Shown: piece by piece, positions 34,544-43,579 of the stretch
Layout: each line of letters opens with the position of its first letter
Numbering within the stretch: position 1 is the first letter of the stretch
Source: Clostridia bacterium
Lineage (GTDB): Bacteria > Bacillota > Clostridia > Christensenellales > Borkfalkiaceae
Length of the DNA: 52,993 nucleotides
Assembly: GCA_900766495.1 (NCBI GenBank)
Contig: CAAFVM010000027.1
Location: 1 to 52,993, forward strand
Direction: 5' to 3'
Notes under the pieces: generated by a model
The model's database searches: none
The model's input: the letters and a program-made list of their open reading frames with translations, nothing else
Told to the model about the DNA's origin: nothing
Translations under genes and position numbers: made by a program

Positions 34544-34574
34544 GCCTTTTGCTTAATTAGCGAAAGGCTTTTTT
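34544..34574 (+). terminator. Intrinsic terminator
   Basis: GCCTTTTGCT (34544-34553) pairs with AGCGAAAGGC (34559-34568) with one mismatch, then six T's. Confidence 0.8.
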
Positions 34575-34706
34575 GTTTATAAAAACGCCGATTTTTTATA
34601 TGCGAAAATTTTCTTTCACGCGCGGGCGCGCGGTCGGGCGCAAAATTAGCGAAATTATATATTATATATAAATTATAATTTACGCAAAGATATTTGCTTT
34701 TTATAA

Positions 34707-34735
34707 TGGACAAAGCGCGCGCTTTATGCTATAAT
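34707..34735 (+). promoter_or_regulatory. Extended -10 promoter abutting pcrA
   Basis: TGGACA (34707-34712), 17-bp spacer, and TGCTATAAT with -10 at 34730-34735. The -10 ends 8 bases before the ATG, so the transcript should begin at or next to it. Confidence 0.8.
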
Positions 34736-34743
34736 TAGTCGGT

Positions 34744-37137
34744 ATGAACGATTATCTTATTAACCTCAACGACAAACAGCGCGAAGCCGTGCTCGATACC
34801 GAGGGCTACGTGCTTGTATTTGCGGGTGCGGGCAGCGGAAAAACCAAAGTTTTAACCACAAGAATAACTCATTTGGTTAAGGGGCTGAACGTAGACCCCG
34901 CCAATATACTGGCAATAACTTTCACCAACAAAGCCGCCGACGAAATGCGCGAAAGAATAAGCTCGATGGGCGTGAGTGTGCAGGACGCGTGGGTTTCGAC
35001 CATTCACTCGATGTGCGTGCGCATTTTGCGAAACAGCATAGGCAGGCTGGACGGGTATAACAAAAACTTTTCGATTTACAGCGAAATAGATAAAAACAAC
35101 GTTTTGAAGCGCATTATAGCCGAGAAAAAACTCGACGGCGACAAATACCTTAAAAACGCGCGTTTTTATATTTCCGACTGCAAAAACAACGACGAAAGCC
35201 CCATAGAATTTCGCCGCCATACCGACGTGCGCGATATAGAGGTTTACGCCGATATTTTCGACGAATACGAAGAAACTTTGAAAAAATCGAATGCTCTCGA
35301 TTTTGACGATTTGCTTGTAAAAACCTATCATTTGTTAGACGACGACGCCGAAGTTTTAAGTTATTACGCCAACAAATTCCGCTACATACACATCGACGAG
35401 TTTCAGGACACCAACAAAATTCAGCTGGAAATAGCAAGGCTGTTGTCGTCGGTGCATAAAAACCTGTTCGCGGTTGGCGACGACGACCAAAGCATTTACG
35501 GCTGGCGCGGCGCCGAAATAAAGAATATTTTGCAGTTCGAAAAGCGGTTCCCGGGCGCGAAAGTGCATAAACTCGAACAAAACTACCGCTCGACCAAAAA
35601 TATTCTTGACCTTGCGAATACCATAATAAAGGGCAATTCCGAAAGAAAGCCCAAAACGCTGTGGACGGAGAACGACGACGGCGAAAAAGTTAAGGTTAAA
35701 ATAGCCAACGACGAAAGCGAAGAGGCTAAATTCGTTGCCACAACCATAAAAACCGAAATGGCGGCGGGCGCGAAACCCAGCGATTTCGCGATTTTAATGC
35801 GCATAAACGCGCTTTCCCGCTCGTTCGAGCAAGAGCTTAACGTTTACGGCGTGCCTTATAAAATTTTCGGCGGGTTTAAGTTCTTCGAGCGCAAAGAAAT
35901 TAAAGATTTAACCGCATATATGCGGCTTATGATAAACCCGCTCGACGACGAAAGTATCCTTCGCATTATAAACGTGCCGAAGCGCGGAATAGGCGATAAA
36001 ACCGTGCAAGCGCTTATAGAATACGCCAAGAATTACGATTTAAGCGTGTTCGACGGCATTATGGACGCCGAAAAATTAGGGCTTTCGCCGAGCGCTCGCG
36101 GCAGACTTGTCGATTTCAGAAAGACGATTACCGACCTTATGATGAAAGCGCAGGACGAAACCCGTTCGCTTGCCGATATTTTTGCATGCGTAGTCAATCA
36201 AACCGACTTTATGTCGCAATTCGAGCAGGAAACCGAAGAAAACTACTCCAAAAAGATGAACGTGAACGAATATCAGAACGCCATCGAGGAGTTTGCAAAG
36301 AACAACAAGGGCGCAACTTTGGCTGATTTTCTTAACTCGATTACGTTAAGTTCGGATACCGACGATCTGGAAAGCGGCAATTTCGTTACGATTGCAACCA
36401 TTCACTCGGTAAAGGGTTTGGAGTTCAACGAGGTGTTCGTGTGCGGACTTGACGAAACCGTGTTCCCGGTGTCCCGCGCGACCGACAGCCCCGCCGATAT
36501 GGAAGAAGAGCGCAGGCTGATGTACGTAGCCATTACCCGCGCCGAGAAAAAGTTGTTTTTAACCCGCGCAAACAGCAGGTATTTATACGGCAGTCGCCAG
36601 TTTACCCGCCAAAGCACCTTTTTAAGCGAACTTGCGCCCAAGCTCGGCTTGGATAAACCAATGCCCCGCACGCGCGATAATTTTTCCGACGGTTCGCGTT
36701 ACGGTTCGGGCGGATATTCGTCGGGCGGCTACGGCGGTTCGTCTTCATACGGGGGCGGTTCGTTATATGGCGGCGGCTATGGATTTTCTAAAAATTACGG
36801 CGGAAACTACGGTTATAAATCCGACGATTACGGCGATTCGACCGATTACGGCTCTTCCTATTCCGGAAGTTTCGGCGGCTCCGGGGGAGGCAAGTCGAGC
36901 GCGGCTAAATCGTTTATAAGCACGCGCGCGGCGGCTAAACCCGTGCAGAATAAACAAACCGCGGCGGGCGGAACCGCTTTTGCGCCTAAAATGAAAATCA
37001 AACACGTTAAATTCGGCGAGGGTACGATTATAAACGTAAAAGAAACGGGCAAAAATACCGTTATAGACGTGGCGTTTAAGGGCGTGGGGATAAAGTCGCT
37101 GGTTGCGGCGCTCGCCCCGATAGAAGTAATTGAATAA
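34744..37137 (+). CDS. pcrA: ATP-dependent DNA helicase PcrA/UvrD
   Basis: 797 residues, SF1A helicase. Q-motif LNDKQREAV, Walker A FAGAGSGKT (about residues 28-36), motif Ia TFTNKAA, DEFQDTN, GDDDQSIYGWRGA, NYRST, and motif VI VAITRAEKKL. The C-terminal tudor-like domain is at about 745-797 (KIKHVKFGEGTIINV), typical of PcrA. Between it and the core, residues about 650-722 are a Gly/Ser/Tyr low-complexity linker (for example SGGYGGSSSYGGGSLYGGGY), unusual for PcrA. It removes RNAP and unwinds DNA in replication and repair. There is no ribosome binding site and the promoter's -10 ends 8 bases before the ATG. ligA follows about 125 bp downstream, the usual pcrA-ligA pairing. Confidence 0.95.
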   Translation: MNDYLINLNDKQREAVLDTEGYVLVFAGAGSGKTKVLTTRITHLVKGLNVDPANILAITFTNKAADEMRERISSMGVSVQDAWVSTIHSMCVRILRNSIGRLDGYNKNFSIYSEIDKNNVLKRIIAEKKLDGDKYLKNARFYISDCKNNDESPIEFRRHTDVRDIEVYADIFDEYEETLKKSNALDFDDLLVKTYHLLDDDAEVLSYYANKFRYIHIDEFQDTNKIQLEIARLLSSVHKNLFAVGDDDQSIYGWRGAEIKNILQFEKRFPGAKVHKLEQNYRSTKNILDLANTIIKGNSERKPKTLWTENDDGEKVKVKIANDESEEAKFVATTIKTEMAAGAKPSDFAILMRINALSRSFEQELNVYGVPYKIFGGFKFFERKEIKDLTAYMRLMINPLDDESILRIINVPKRGIGDKTVQALIEYAKNYDLSVFDGIMDAEKLGLSPSARGRLVDFRKTITDLMMKAQDETRSLADIFACVVNQTDFMSQFEQETEENYSKKMNVNEYQNAIEEFAKNNKGATLADFLNSITLSSDTDDLESGNFVTIATIHSVKGLEFNEVFVCGLDETVFPVSRATDSPADMEEERRLMYVAITRAEKKLFLTRANSRYLYGSRQFTRQSTFLSELAPKLGLDKPMPRTRDNFSDGSRYGSGGYSSGGYGGSSSYGGGSLYGGGYGFSKNYGGNYGYKSDDYGDSTDYGSSYSGSFGGSGGGKSSAAKSFISTRAAAKPVQNKQTAAGGTAFAPKMKIKHVKFGEGTIINVKETGKNTVIDVAFKGVGIKSLVAALAPIEVIE

Positions 37138-37203
37138 CGCAAAAATCGAACGCGTGAACGGCAATACTCAATCGAGGTAAAAGAGCGAAAACAAAAAAGT
37201 TGT

Positions 37204-37230
37204 CGTATAAGTCGATTAACGCGCGTTTAG
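37204..37230 (+). repeat. TATAAG-GTTAAC dispersed repeat, copy 10
   Basis: Core TATAAGTCGATTAAC at 37206-37220, then GCGCGTTTAG, between pcrA and ligA. It explains the extra N-terminal frame upstream of the true ligA start. Confidence 0.8.
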
Positions 37231-37262
37231 GCTTAAAAACGCACGCGCTGGGAGAGCGAAAA

Positions 37263-39377
37263 ATGGACGAAAACAAATTGATGAACGAGCGTGAAATGCG
37301 CGAAGCGGTGGATACGCTTAACCGCTGGGCGCGCGAATATTACGTGGAAGACAACCCCACCGTATCGGACAAGCAATACGACGAGCTTTACGATAAGCTT
37401 GTAAAAGCCGAAAAGCAAAGCGGGGTGGTTTTGCCAGATTCGCCTACGAGGAGGGTTGGCGGCGAACCTGTTTCCGCGTTTGAAAAACATAAGCATATCG
37501 AGCGGCTTTACAGTTTGGATAAAGCCACTTCGCCCGAGGAAATGAGCGCGTTTTTTACCCGCGTGGAAAAAATAGCGGGGTATTTGCCGCCGTGTACCGT
37601 GGAGTATAAATTCGACGGGCTTACAATGTGTTTAACATACGAAAACGGCAATTTCGTGCGCGCCACTACCCGAGGAAACGGCGAGGTGGGCGAGGACGTA
37701 ACCGCGCAGGTTTATACCATAAAATCATTTCCTCTTTCCATTCCGTACAAAAAAACGTTAGAGGTTAAAGGCGAGGCGATTATAAGGCTTTCGGTTCTTG
37801 AAAAATACAACCTCACCGCCGACGAACCGCTTAAAAATGCGCGCAACGCGGTAGCCGGGGCAATAAGAAACCTCGACCCGAAAGAAACCGAAAAGCGCAA
37901 GCCCGAAATTTATTTTTACGACGTAAACTATTCGGAAGACGGCGTGGTTAAGTCGCAAAGCGAGGCTGTTAAGTTTTTAAAAGACAACGGCTTTAAGGTT
38001 TTTGATTTTTTCAAAAAGGTCAATTCGGAAGATGAGGTGCTTGCCGCTTTAAAACAGATTGAAGAAGAGCGCAAAAAAATAGACGTTTTAACCGACGGGG
38101 CGGTTATAAAAATTGACGATTTCAAGCTGCGCGAAGAGCTTGGCGCAACAGAAAAATTCCCGCGCTGGGCAATCGCGTATAAGTTCGAACCCGAAGAAAC
38201 CACTACCATTTTGCGCGAGGTTACCTGGCAGGTGGGCAGAACCGGAAAGCTCACTCCGCTTGCCAACCTCGACCCCGTCGAACTTTGCGGGGTTACAGTG
38301 CGTAAAGCCACGCTTAACAACTGCGGCGATATAGCCCGCAAAAAAATAAAAACCAACTGCCGCGTACTTATTCACAGAAGCAACGAGGTTATTCCCGAAA
38401 TTTTAGGCGCGACCGAATATTTCGAAAACAGCGAGGACGTAATTCCGCCCGCCGTATGCCCCGAGTGCGGAAAGCCTTTGGAAGAATCGGGCGCAAACCT
38501 GTTCTGCGTTAACGACGACTGCAAAAAACGCGTTGTTCTGTCGCTTGCGAATTACGGCTCGAAAGACGCGATGGATATAGACGGCTTTTCGGAAATGACG
38601 GCGGAAGCGTTTTTCGTTAAGCTTGGCGTGCGCAAATTTTCCGATTTATATAAACTTACCGCAAGCGACCTTGCCGCGCTTGACGGTTTTAAAGAAAAGA
38701 AGATAAATAAAACGCTCGCTTCAATCGAGCAAAGCCGCCGCCGCCCGTTAGAGCGTTTTATATTCGCGCTCGGCGTCGACGGGGTGGGCAAGAAAACCGC
38801 GAAAGACCTTGCGAAAAGGTTTAAAGACGTTCGCGCGCTTGAAAACGCAACCGAGGAAGAGCTTGCTTTAATACCCGACGTGGGCGAGGCTATCGCCGCG
38901 AACGTTCACGATTATTTCGCTTTGCCCGAAAACCGCGAAGAGCTTGACAAGCTGTTTGCTCTTGGCGTTTGCCCCTATTATGAACTTATAGAAAAGGGCA
39001 ACGCGTTTGCCGGGCAAAAGGTTGTGCTTACCGGTTCGCTTGCAAAATACAAACGCTCGGAAGCGCAAAAATTAATAGAAGAACATGGCGGCGAAGTCAG
39101 CGGTTCGGTAAGCAAGAATACAACGCTTGTGCTTGCCGGAGAAGAAGCGGGTTCCAAGCTCGATAAAGCCCGCGCGCTGGGAATTAAAATCATAAGCGAA
39201 AGCGAGTTCGAAGATATGCTCGCGGCGGGCGAAACAGAAGAAAATAAAGCCGAAAGCGAAAGCGCCGCGCAAAGCACCCCCGCAAACGAAAAAGTAAACG
39301 GCGAAGAAAAGCTTGCGGATGGCAACGATGAAAAAGCCAACGAAGCCGATAAAGAAGAACAACTGGGAATGTTTTAA
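37263..39377 (+). CDS. ligA: NAD-dependent DNA ligase LigA
   Basis: 704 residues from the ATG at 37263 (GGGAG upstream); an upstream frame starting at 37200 runs through the dispersed repeat. NAD domain Ia, KxDG nucleotide motif as EYKFDGL with catalytic Lys116, RGNGEVGEDVT, the four-Cys zinc finger (CPECGKP, CVNDDC), HhH motifs (GVDGVGKKTAKDLAKRF) and a C-terminal BRCT domain (GQKVVLTGSLAKYKRSEAQKL). The tail after the BRCT (about 660-704) is Glu/Ala/Lys-rich and disordered. It joins Okazaki fragments; it follows pcrA as in many Bacillota. Confidence 0.95.
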   Translation: MDENKLMNEREMREAVDTLNRWAREYYVEDNPTVSDKQYDELYDKLVKAEKQSGVVLPDSPTRRVGGEPVSAFEKHKHIERLYSLDKATSPEEMSAFFTRVEKIAGYLPPCTVEYKFDGLTMCLTYENGNFVRATTRGNGEVGEDVTAQVYTIKSFPLSIPYKKTLEVKGEAIIRLSVLEKYNLTADEPLKNARNAVAGAIRNLDPKETEKRKPEIYFYDVNYSEDGVVKSQSEAVKFLKDNGFKVFDFFKKVNSEDEVLAALKQIEEERKKIDVLTDGAVIKIDDFKLREELGATEKFPRWAIAYKFEPEETTTILREVTWQVGRTGKLTPLANLDPVELCGVTVRKATLNNCGDIARKKIKTNCRVLIHRSNEVIPEILGATEYFENSEDVIPPAVCPECGKPLEESGANLFCVNDDCKKRVVLSLANYGSKDAMDIDGFSEMTAEAFFVKLGVRKFSDLYKLTASDLAALDGFKEKKINKTLASIEQSRRRPLERFIFALGVDGVGKKTAKDLAKRFKDVRALENATEEELALIPDVGEAIAANVHDYFALPENREELDKLFALGVCPYYELIEKGNAFAGQKVVLTGSLAKYKRSEAQKLIEEHGGEVSGSVSKNTTLVLAGEEAGSKLDKARALGIKIISESEFEDMLAAGETEENKAESESAAQSTPANEKVNGEEKLADGNDEKANEADKEEQLGMF

Positions 39378-39415
39378 GCTTGGTTTTTGGCTGTCGGTTT
39401 TAACAAATTAAAACA

Positions 39416-39444
39416 GCGAAAGTACCGTTAACGGGCTTATAGCC
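39416..39444 (-). repeat. TATAAG-GTTAAC dispersed repeat, copy 11
   Basis: Reverse orientation; core GTTAACGGGCTTATA at 39427-39441, between ligA and the radical SAM pair. Confidence 0.8.
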
Positions 39445-39466
39445 ATATTTTTAAAAAGGAAAAGTT

Positions 39467-41275
39467 ATGAAAACTTTGGAACAGATACTCGCCTCGGTCG
39501 AAAAGCCGTCGCGCTATGTGGGCGGCGAATGGGGGGCGAGAAACGACCCTTGGTCGGATAAACTTAATTACTGCATATGTTTTCCCGACGTTTACGAAGT
39601 GGGAATGAGCAACCTCGGCATAAAAATAGTAGCCGAAAGCATAAGGCAGGTCCCGGGCGTTTGCGTGGACAGGTGTTTCGCACCGTGGGTGGATTTCGGC
39701 GCCGCGCTTAAAGAAAACGGAATTAAGCTTTATTCGCTCGAACACAAAAAGCCGCTTTGCGAGTTCGATATGGTGGGCTTTTCGCTCGGATACGAAATGA
39801 GTTTCACCTGCGTGCTTTATATGCTCGAACTCGGCGGAATACCCATTCGCGCGGCTGACCGCGGGGAAAACGACCCGATAGTTCAGGCGGGCGGACCTTG
39901 CTCGTGCAACCCCGAACCCGTAGCCGACTTTTTCGATTTGTTCACGGTGGGCGACGGCGAAGAGGTTATGGCGGAGCTTGCCCGGCTGAAAATAAAATGT
40001 AAAAACCGAAAAGAATTTTTGCTTGAAGCTTCTGAAATCGACGGCGTTTACGTTCCGTCTATAACCAAACCCGTTATGACCGCGAACGGGAAAATAGAAA
40101 AATTCGAGGGCAAATGTCCTATAAAAAAGGCGCTTGTAAAAGACCTTGACGGCGCGGTTTATCCCGAAAAATTCGAAGTAGCCAACACCGAAGCGGTGTT
40201 CGACAGGGCAATTGTAGAGGTAATGCGCGGGTGCTACCGCGGGTGCAGGTTTTGCCAGGCGGGCTTTTTATATCGCCCGGTGCGCAAAAGAAAGCCCGAC
40301 ACGGTGGTTAAACAGGCTTGCTCTATTGCTCGCGACGGCGGATTTTCGGAACTTTCGCTGAACTCGCTTTCAACGGGCGATTACCCCGAACTTTCGACCT
40401 TGCTCGATAAAATCAACGCCGAAATGCCGTACCTTAAAACCTCGCTTCCGTCGCTGCGAATCGACAGTTTCGAAAGCAATTTTACAAGGTTTTCCCGTCA
40501 GAATTCAATAACGTTCGCGCCCGAAGCGGGTACGCAGCGGCTTCGCGACGTTATTAATAAAGACATAACCGACGAAGAAATAAACCGCGGAATCGACGCG
40601 GCTTTGCGGCTTGGCTTCGGCAACATAAAACTTTATTTTATGATGGGCTTGCCCACCGAAACCGACGAGGACTTAAAAGGCATAGCCGAAATAGTGCATC
40701 GCATAAAACGCGCATACGGCAAAACACCGTCGCGGGCGCGCGCGCTTCGCATTTCGGTAAGCGTTTCCACGTTTATACCCAAACCGTTCACTCCTTTTCA
40801 ATACGAAAGGCAGATAAGCAAGGAAGAAGTTTTGCACAAGGTTGAACTTCTTAAAAAGGAGCTGTTCATAAAGGGCGTTTCGTTCAGTTGGAACGATTTC
40901 GAGCTTTCGCAAACCGAAGCTATTCTGGCGCGAGGCGACCGCAGGCTTTGTTCGGTTGTGGAATCCGCATACAGAAAAGGTTGCGTGTTCGACGGTTGGC
41001 AACAGTGTTTTAAATACGATAAGTGGCTTGAAGCGCTTAACGAAAACGGGCTTAAACCCGAAGATTACACCCGCGAATTCGGCGAAGACGAAATTTTGCC
41101 CTGGGATTTTATTGATATTTTCGTAAGCAAAAAGTTCTTTATTTCCGAGCGGCATAAGGCGAAAGCGGGCGTTGTGAGCGGCGGCTGTTTAAGCGGGTGC
41201 AAGGGCTGCGGAATGCAATCGGTTTTCAAGTGCGATATTCCGAAGAAAAAAGCGGCGAGCGGGGGAGAAAACTGA
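39467..41275 (+). CDS. TIGR03960-family B12-binding radical SAM protein
   Basis: 602 residues. N-terminal B12-binding-like domain (NYCICFPDVYEVGMSNLG, DMVGFSLGYEMSFT), then the radical SAM domain with CYRGCRFCQAGFLYRPVR (Cys at positions 1, 5 and 8), and APEAGTQRLRDVINK. The C-terminal end is Cys-rich (GGCLSGCKGCGMQS), as in the family. It is translated with the next gene (1 bp apart), a TIGR03936 protein, the pair common near RNase G in Clostridia. The reaction is unknown. Confidence 0.9.
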   Translation: MKTLEQILASVEKPSRYVGGEWGARNDPWSDKLNYCICFPDVYEVGMSNLGIKIVAESIRQVPGVCVDRCFAPWVDFGAALKENGIKLYSLEHKKPLCEFDMVGFSLGYEMSFTCVLYMLELGGIPIRAADRGENDPIVQAGGPCSCNPEPVADFFDLFTVGDGEEVMAELARLKIKCKNRKEFLLEASEIDGVYVPSITKPVMTANGKIEKFEGKCPIKKALVKDLDGAVYPEKFEVANTEAVFDRAIVEVMRGCYRGCRFCQAGFLYRPVRKRKPDTVVKQACSIARDGGFSELSLNSLSTGDYPELSTLLDKINAEMPYLKTSLPSLRIDSFESNFTRFSRQNSITFAPEAGTQRLRDVINKDITDEEINRGIDAALRLGFGNIKLYFMMGLPTETDEDLKGIAEIVHRIKRAYGKTPSRARALRISVSVSTFIPKPFTPFQYERQISKEEVLHKVELLKKELFIKGVSFSWNDFELSQTEAILARGDRRLCSVVESAYRKGCVFDGWQQCFKYDKWLEALNENGLKPEDYTREFGEDEILPWDFIDIFVSKKFFISERHKAKAGVVSGGCLSGCKGCGMQSVFKCDIPKKKAASGGEN

Positions 41276-41276
41276 T

Positions 41277-41894
41277 ATGTTGGTGTTTAAATATACAAAA
41301 ATCGACGGCGCCGAATTTTTTTCGCACCTCGATTTATTGAAACATTTTTGCAAAATAATGCGCCGCGGCGGGATAGACATAACCGAATCGAAAGGTTTTA
41401 ACCCGCACATGCACGTGTATATGAACGCGCCTATGGGGGTGGGCATAAAGTCGCTGTGCGAATATTGTTTTGTTGATTCAAACGAACCCGCAAGCGTTTT
41501 TATGCAAAAATTCAACGAACATACCGTGCGCGGCGTAACCTGCCTTTCCGCGGTTGACGTCGCCAAAAAGGTGAGCGTTGCGGGCATAATAACCGAAGCG
41601 CTATATAAAATAAGCGGGCTTAACAAGTTCGACGTAGCCGAGGTGTTGAACGCCGAAAATTTTATGCTTACCGATAAAAACGGCGTGGATAAAGATTTGA
41701 AAGCCCGCATTAAAAATATGTATTTTGAGGGCGACGAGCTTATAGCGAGGCTGGGTTTCGGCAACGAAACTTTGCGCGCCGACGCCTTTTCGAACAAACT
41801 TTGCAAAGCATACGGCGGCGAGGTTAAAGAAATTATTAAAACGCAAGTGTTTTCGGGCGGCATAGATTTCGACGAATATCTTTTAGAACTTTAA
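41277..41894 (+). CDS. TIGR03936-family radical SAM-associated protein
   Basis: 205 residues. DUF2344 family: YTKIDGAEFFSHLDLLKHFCKIMRRGGI and GFNPHMHVYMNAPMGVGIKSLCEY. In other bacteria it is fused to or adjacent to the B12-binding radical SAM protein upstream, and the gap here is only 1 bp. A GGGGGAG site lies inside the end of the upstream gene. Function unknown, possibly RNA-related given the RNase G neighbour. Confidence 0.88.
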   Translation: MLVFKYTKIDGAEFFSHLDLLKHFCKIMRRGGIDITESKGFNPHMHVYMNAPMGVGIKSLCEYCFVDSNEPASVFMQKFNEHTVRGVTCLSAVDVAKKVSVAGIITEALYKISGLNKFDVAEVLNAENFMLTDKNGVDKDLKARIKNMYFEGDELIARLGFGNETLRADAFSNKLCKAYGGEVKEIIKTQVFSGGIDFDEYLLEL

Positions 41895-41965
41895 CGCCCG
41901 AAAAAAACAACAAAACTAAATAAAAAGGCGGCGGATATTTACGGACATACGATACTCAAAAAGCC

Positions 41966-41994
41966 GCCTATAAGTCGATTAACGCACAGTTGAC
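41966..41994 (+). repeat. TATAAG-GTTAAC dispersed repeat, copy 12
   Basis: Core TATAAGTCGATTAAC at 41969-41983, between the DUF2344 gene and rng. A GGCGGC/GCCGCC inverted repeat (41923-41968) lies at its left edge. Confidence 0.75.
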
Positions 41995-42039
41995 TTAAAT
42001 ATAAAACAAAAAAGAAAAAGATAGGAAAAAAAATCTTAT

Positions 42040-43533
42040 ATGTCCAAAAACATTTATATCGACGGCTTTTGCGGCAGTATTATAGCCGCGCTTGCCGAAG
42101 ATAACAAGCTTTTAGAATACCACGTGGAAAAGCATAACGGAAAGGTAATTGCAGGCAGCATATTCAAGGGACGTGTAGAAAACGTGCTTGACGGTATGCA
42201 GGCGGCGTTCGTTAACGTGGGGTTGGAAAAAAACGGCTATCTTTCTGCCGACGATATGTTCGCCGATAAGAAAGAAATTGAAGAAAACGTGGAATTCCCG
42301 CGCGAACTTGCGGTTTCGGCAGGCGACGAAATCATGGTTCAGGCGGTTAAAGACCCGTTCGGAAACAAGGGCGTACGGCTTTCGGCGTGCGTGTCGCTCG
42401 CGGGGCGATACCTTGTGTATATGCCGGGCTTCGAAATTATAGGCGTTTCGCGAAAAATCACCGACGAAGTCGCGCGCGACCGCCTTATTTCCATAATAGG
42501 CTCGCTAAAAATAAAGGGCGGGTTCATTGTGCGCACCGCCGCCGAAAAAGCGTTCAAAAAAGACATTGTGAACGAGGCGAAATATCTGCGCGCCACTTAC
42601 GAAGAAGTCCTTGAAAATTACGAAAAAGCCGAGGTGGGCGACGTGGTGTATTCCGAGGGCAACCTTGCCGTGCGAATGCTCCGCGACGTTTACACATCCG
42701 AAATAGAAAAGGTATACGTTGCCGACGAAAAGCTTTATTCCGACGTTCTGGAATCGGTTGCCAAGCGCGGCAAAGAGGTAAAAAACAAAATTACCCTGTG
42801 GCATGGCGGCACCGATATGTTCGAAGCGTTCGGTCTGGCGGGCGAGGTGGAATCGCTTCTTAAAAACCGCGTGGATTTGGCGAGCGGGGCGTATCTTGTA
42901 ATCGATAAAACCGAAGCGCTCACCGCAATAGACGTAAACACCGGCGGCTACACCGGCGAAAACGACCTTGAAAGCACGGTGTTTCAAACAAATCTGCTTG
43001 CCGCACGCGAGATTGCAAGGCAGGTTAGGTTAAGAAACATAGGCGGTATAGTTATTGTCGATTTTATTGACATGACCAACGAAGAACACCGCGAATTTGT
43101 AGTTAAAGAACTTGAAGAAGCGCTTAAATTCGACCGCGCGAAATGCAACGTGGTGGGAATGACGCCTCTCGGACTTGTAGAATTCACGCGAAAGAAAAAG
43201 CGCAAAGAAAGCATATCTTTGCTTGTAAAAAAATGCCCTTATTGCCAGGGCGACGGCAATATTTTTTCTAACGATTACATAGTTTTAAAAATTCGCGCCG
43301 CGCTTTTAGACGTGTTCGCACAGGGTTACAAAAGCGCGATTATAGACCTTAACGCAGAAATAATGTCGTTTATTTTTCAGCGTGGCGCGCTTAAAAGCGA
43401 CGTTGAAAAAATCTGGGGCGACAAGCGCATTTACGTAGTGCCGCACAAAACCTATCATCAGGAATATTTTACCGTGCGCGGCGACGATTCGCTTATACTC
43501 GAAATCCCCGAAAAAGCAAAACTGTTATATTGA
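42040..43533 (+). CDS. rng: Ribonuclease E/G family endonuclease
   Basis: 497 residues, RNase G length. S1 domain near residues 35-110 (GSIFKGRVENVLDGMQAAFVNVG), DNase I-like core with TAIDVNTGGYTG (catalytic Asp) and GGIVIVDFIDM (catalytic Asp), and Zn-link CPYCQGDG. It matures rRNA and processes mRNA 5' ends. It usually precedes rplU-rpmA in Clostridia; here a radical SAM gene follows instead, 46 bp later. Confidence 0.92.
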   Translation: MSKNIYIDGFCGSIIAALAEDNKLLEYHVEKHNGKVIAGSIFKGRVENVLDGMQAAFVNVGLEKNGYLSADDMFADKKEIEENVEFPRELAVSAGDEIMVQAVKDPFGNKGVRLSACVSLAGRYLVYMPGFEIIGVSRKITDEVARDRLISIIGSLKIKGGFIVRTAAEKAFKKDIVNEAKYLRATYEEVLENYEKAEVGDVVYSEGNLAVRMLRDVYTSEIEKVYVADEKLYSDVLESVAKRGKEVKNKITLWHGGTDMFEAFGLAGEVESLLKNRVDLASGAYLVIDKTEALTAIDVNTGGYTGENDLESTVFQTNLLAAREIARQVRLRNIGGIVIVDFIDMTNEEHREFVVKELEEALKFDRAKCNVVGMTPLGLVEFTRKKKRKESISLLVKKCPYCQGDGNIFSNDYIVLKIRAALLDVFAQGYKSAIIDLNAEIMSFIFQRGALKSDVEKIWGDKRIYVVPHKTYHQEYFTVRGDDSLILEIPEKAKLLY

Positions 43534-43579
43534 ATTTGTTATGTTGTCCGGCTGAAATTTTTTAGCTGAAATTAAAATT

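Noticed and set aside
41923..41968. GGCGGC/GCCGCC inverted repeat as a terminator
   Set aside because: The loop is long and no T run follows; it may simply be part of the neighbouring repeat copy.
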